From: Parietichytrium sp. I65-24A
Taxonomy: Eukaryota > Sar > Bigyra > Thraustochytrida > Thraustochytriidae
Length of the DNA stretch: 64,000 nucleotides
NCBI GenBank assembly: GCA_012862575.1
Contig: BLSF01000004.1
Location: 248,001-312,000, forward strand
Direction: 5' to 3'
Shown: positions 61,917 through 64,000 of the stretch, one piece after another
How positions within the stretch are numbered: the stretch's first letter is position 1
Layout of the letters: the number at the start of each line of letters is the position of its first letter
Notes under the pieces: generated by a model
The model's database searches: none
The model's input: the letters and a program-made list of their open reading frames with translations, nothing else
What the model was told of the DNA's origin: nothing
Program-made: the position numbers and the translations under genes

Positions 61917-64000
61917 CCTGCTTTTTTGCTTTGCTGCTGTAAAGGCGCCGTTGCAGCTCAACGTTTGAATCTCGAAATCTGGTCAGGTTACAAGACTGTC
62001 AATTGAAACAATCTGCGACCCCGCTCTCTTTGACGCACAACAGCGCTAAAACTTTCCGGGCAAGTTATCTGAATCCTGCCTATAAGGCTCACTCGCCTTT
62101 ACGAGATTGATCCACACCGTCCTCTGTGTGTCTTGAAGCTTGATCTTCAGAATTCAGAACATTGAGAACACTGCAAGTCGGGTCATTCATTCTTTCTCAC
62201 AGACAGACAGGCAGACCAGACCAGGCCAGACCAGACCACAGTCCCATTCAATCGCTGTCAGCATTTTCAGCATTCAACAGTGAACATGTTGAAGAGAGCA
62301 GATCTTGACTACGAATACGTGCAGGGCCAACGCGGTGCCACCCAGCCCAACGGCGGCGTTACATCCTAACAGGTGCACCGACTTGACAGTGAAGGCAACA
62401 ATATCTGCATCGGAAGGAAGCAAGGAAGTCAAGGAAGGAAGGAAAGTCAGTCAGCCTGTCAATGCAATGTGTGGCACGGACGGCGTGGTCTGGCTACAGC
62501 GGGTACTGACAGGCAAGTGGGTAGAGTACTAGTACCAACCCGCGTCTCAACTGTCTGAACCGTGAGATTTGTGCCACTGGCCCACCAGCCGCGCAAGCCT
62601 GCAACTTTTTCCGCGCATCTGACACATCTGACAGTGGGAGTCCGGCCTGCCCGGAGCTGAGAGCCTCTTTTTTCTGGAGTGTGTCGGTGCTGGAGTGGGC
62701 AATCTTTCCTTCGAGTTTTGTTTTTAACTTGGAAACTCTAGCTAGATTTTAATTCTGAGTTCTCAATCAATCAAGTGTTCTGAATTCTGAATTATTCTGA
62801 AGCGACTGTGGCTTTCGCAGCTGTCAGACTGTACGCAGCTGAGCGTAACGTCGTCCACGTGCTCTCGCGATGGCGCCCTTCTTCCTCTGAACACATGAAT
62901 CCACTGGCCCACATCTCCACCCTGATCTTAGGGGCTTTGCGATCGCTCAAAAACACCTCTTCATTCACAGTCAATCAACGTTTGCCGACCGCTGTGGAAG
63001 CGATGATCGCCATGATGCGGAGCATTGCGGAGCGCTGCAACCCACCCCACAACCTAAACGTTCGGTTTGAACTGTAAGTAGCTGGCCAGGTCAGTGTTTT
63101 TGACTTGCTTTGTTAGTTTATTTATCCGCGACCGCTCATCTCGGCTCCGTCCACCCACCGGTGCGAGTGACTGCGTTGCAAGTTGCAGCGCTGTTATTGC
63201 ACGTGGCACCGTTGACAACATTGGCATCTGCGGTCTTGGACTGTGGCATTGTGGCAGCAAGTTTCCAACGGCCGCCATGTTCATCGATTCGATTGACTTC
63301 AAGATTGATTGATTTTGGCCTCGGAAGATGAGAGTGGTCCGGACCAAATAATTGATTTACGTGTACTTGTCTAAGACTATCGTTCATTCACACTTTCTGA
63401 GATCCTCGTAGCTACTACCTCCAGGCTACACGGAGCTGGCGCAACTCTCGCAACATCCATCATCTGGCTCGGATTATTTTTATTCCCTTTTGACTGTGGA
63501 TTGACGGAGGGTGATGTCAGGCTAGTGTAATTTGTTCATTTAGAATTTAGATTTACTGTTAGATTTGTTTTCATCTTTAGCGAATCATTGAATGATTCGA
63601 CTTGAAGAAACGAACACACAAACAAACAAGCATTTTCAGATCGCTCAAAAGTCGGCCGGGTATGGCTGGGTTTCTTGTTTTGGTTTTAATTGTTTTAATT
63701 CAATTTGTTTCTTCTTTTTTGAGCTTGGGAACATGAATGGCCTCACCGTAGGGACGGGATTGCGCCGCGAGCGAGACGAAAGAGCCTCGGACGGTGAGCG
63801 CCAAGTAGTAATCAACTCGCGGGCGGGGCGTATCCAAACACTGTGTTTGCCTCTGAGAGACATGGCAACAGCGTTTCCTGAATTCTGAGCATCCTCGGCC
63901 CGTGCGGTTCAAAGTCCCGCCACATATAAACTAGAGTGTAAAGCGAAAAACGCTTTTGATTCTAGCAGAGACCTGCCCGGACCTCGCGCTTTGTAAAACG
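61917..64000. other. Right-end region without supported gene
   Basis: 2.1 kb to the window end. It carries CAGACCAGACC repeats near 62205-62240, an AGTACTAGTACC palindrome at 62525-62536, a TTCTGAATTCTGAATT stretch near 62778-62795, and motifs TTGACAGTGAA (62383-62393) and TTCACAGTCAA (62964-62974). A 60-codon frame from 62895 and one from 63592 have ATG starts but nothing recognisable. Confidence 0.45.

Overview
This is a nuclear segment of a eukaryote with compact, mostly intronless genes. Coding exons are GC-richer and the long gaps between genes are AT-richer and full of simple repeats. Two dynein light chains are clear: an axonemal LC1-like LRR protein and a Tctex1/DYNLT protein. They point to an organism that builds motile flagella. 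Few introns, RICTOR (TORC2), a class II DAHP synthase, a Tex/SRBD1 protein, Sec14-GOLD and GH114-type proteins would fit a flagellated protist such as a heterokont, possibly a thraustochytrid. That placement is inference and cannot be proved from this window. No virus-like element, transposase, tRNA or rRNA was recognised.

Layout. 0-9 kb: the 3' end of a type I membrane protein, a DUSP-MYND-USP deubiquitinase, and a long coiled-coil/PH-like protein on the minus strand. 9.9-19 kb: Tex/SRBD1, Sec14-GOLD, a cytochrome P450, a tubulin-tyrosine-ligase-like protein and a RING-CH membrane ligase. 19-26.7 kb: a long gene-poor stretch ending in a 1.36 kb leader with no ATG, in front of a small SANT/Myb-like protein. 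28-42.6 kb: an ER-type J protein, DAHP synthase, a patatin-like lipase, RICTOR (two exons) and DYNLT (three exons). 44-54 kb: an acidic nuclear-looking unknown, the LC1 homologue (two exons), a tandem pair of P450 paralogues, and a small LRR gene in which each repeat sits on its own 84-nt exon. 54-62 kb: a GT10 fucosyltransferase-like protein and two GH114-type membrane proteins, one fused to a DOMON-like domain. 62-64 kb: no supported gene.

The genes do not form a pathway. Neighbours that look related by duplication are the P450 pair (47.2-51.0 kb) and the GH114 pair (56.2-61.9 kb). Themes include the cytoskeleton/flagellum (TTL, LC1, DYNLT), membrane and lipid biology (Sec14-GOLD, patatin, P450s, RICTOR) and ubiquitin (USP, RING-CH).

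The most unusual signals are non-coding: the ATG-free leader, a recurrent 11-bp near-palindrome TTSACWGTSAA confined to intergenic DNA, and short dispersed repeat pairs. The one-repeat-per-exon LRR gene stands out in an otherwise intron-poor region. Where an open frame begins at a non-ATG codon, the first in-frame ATG was taken as the start.
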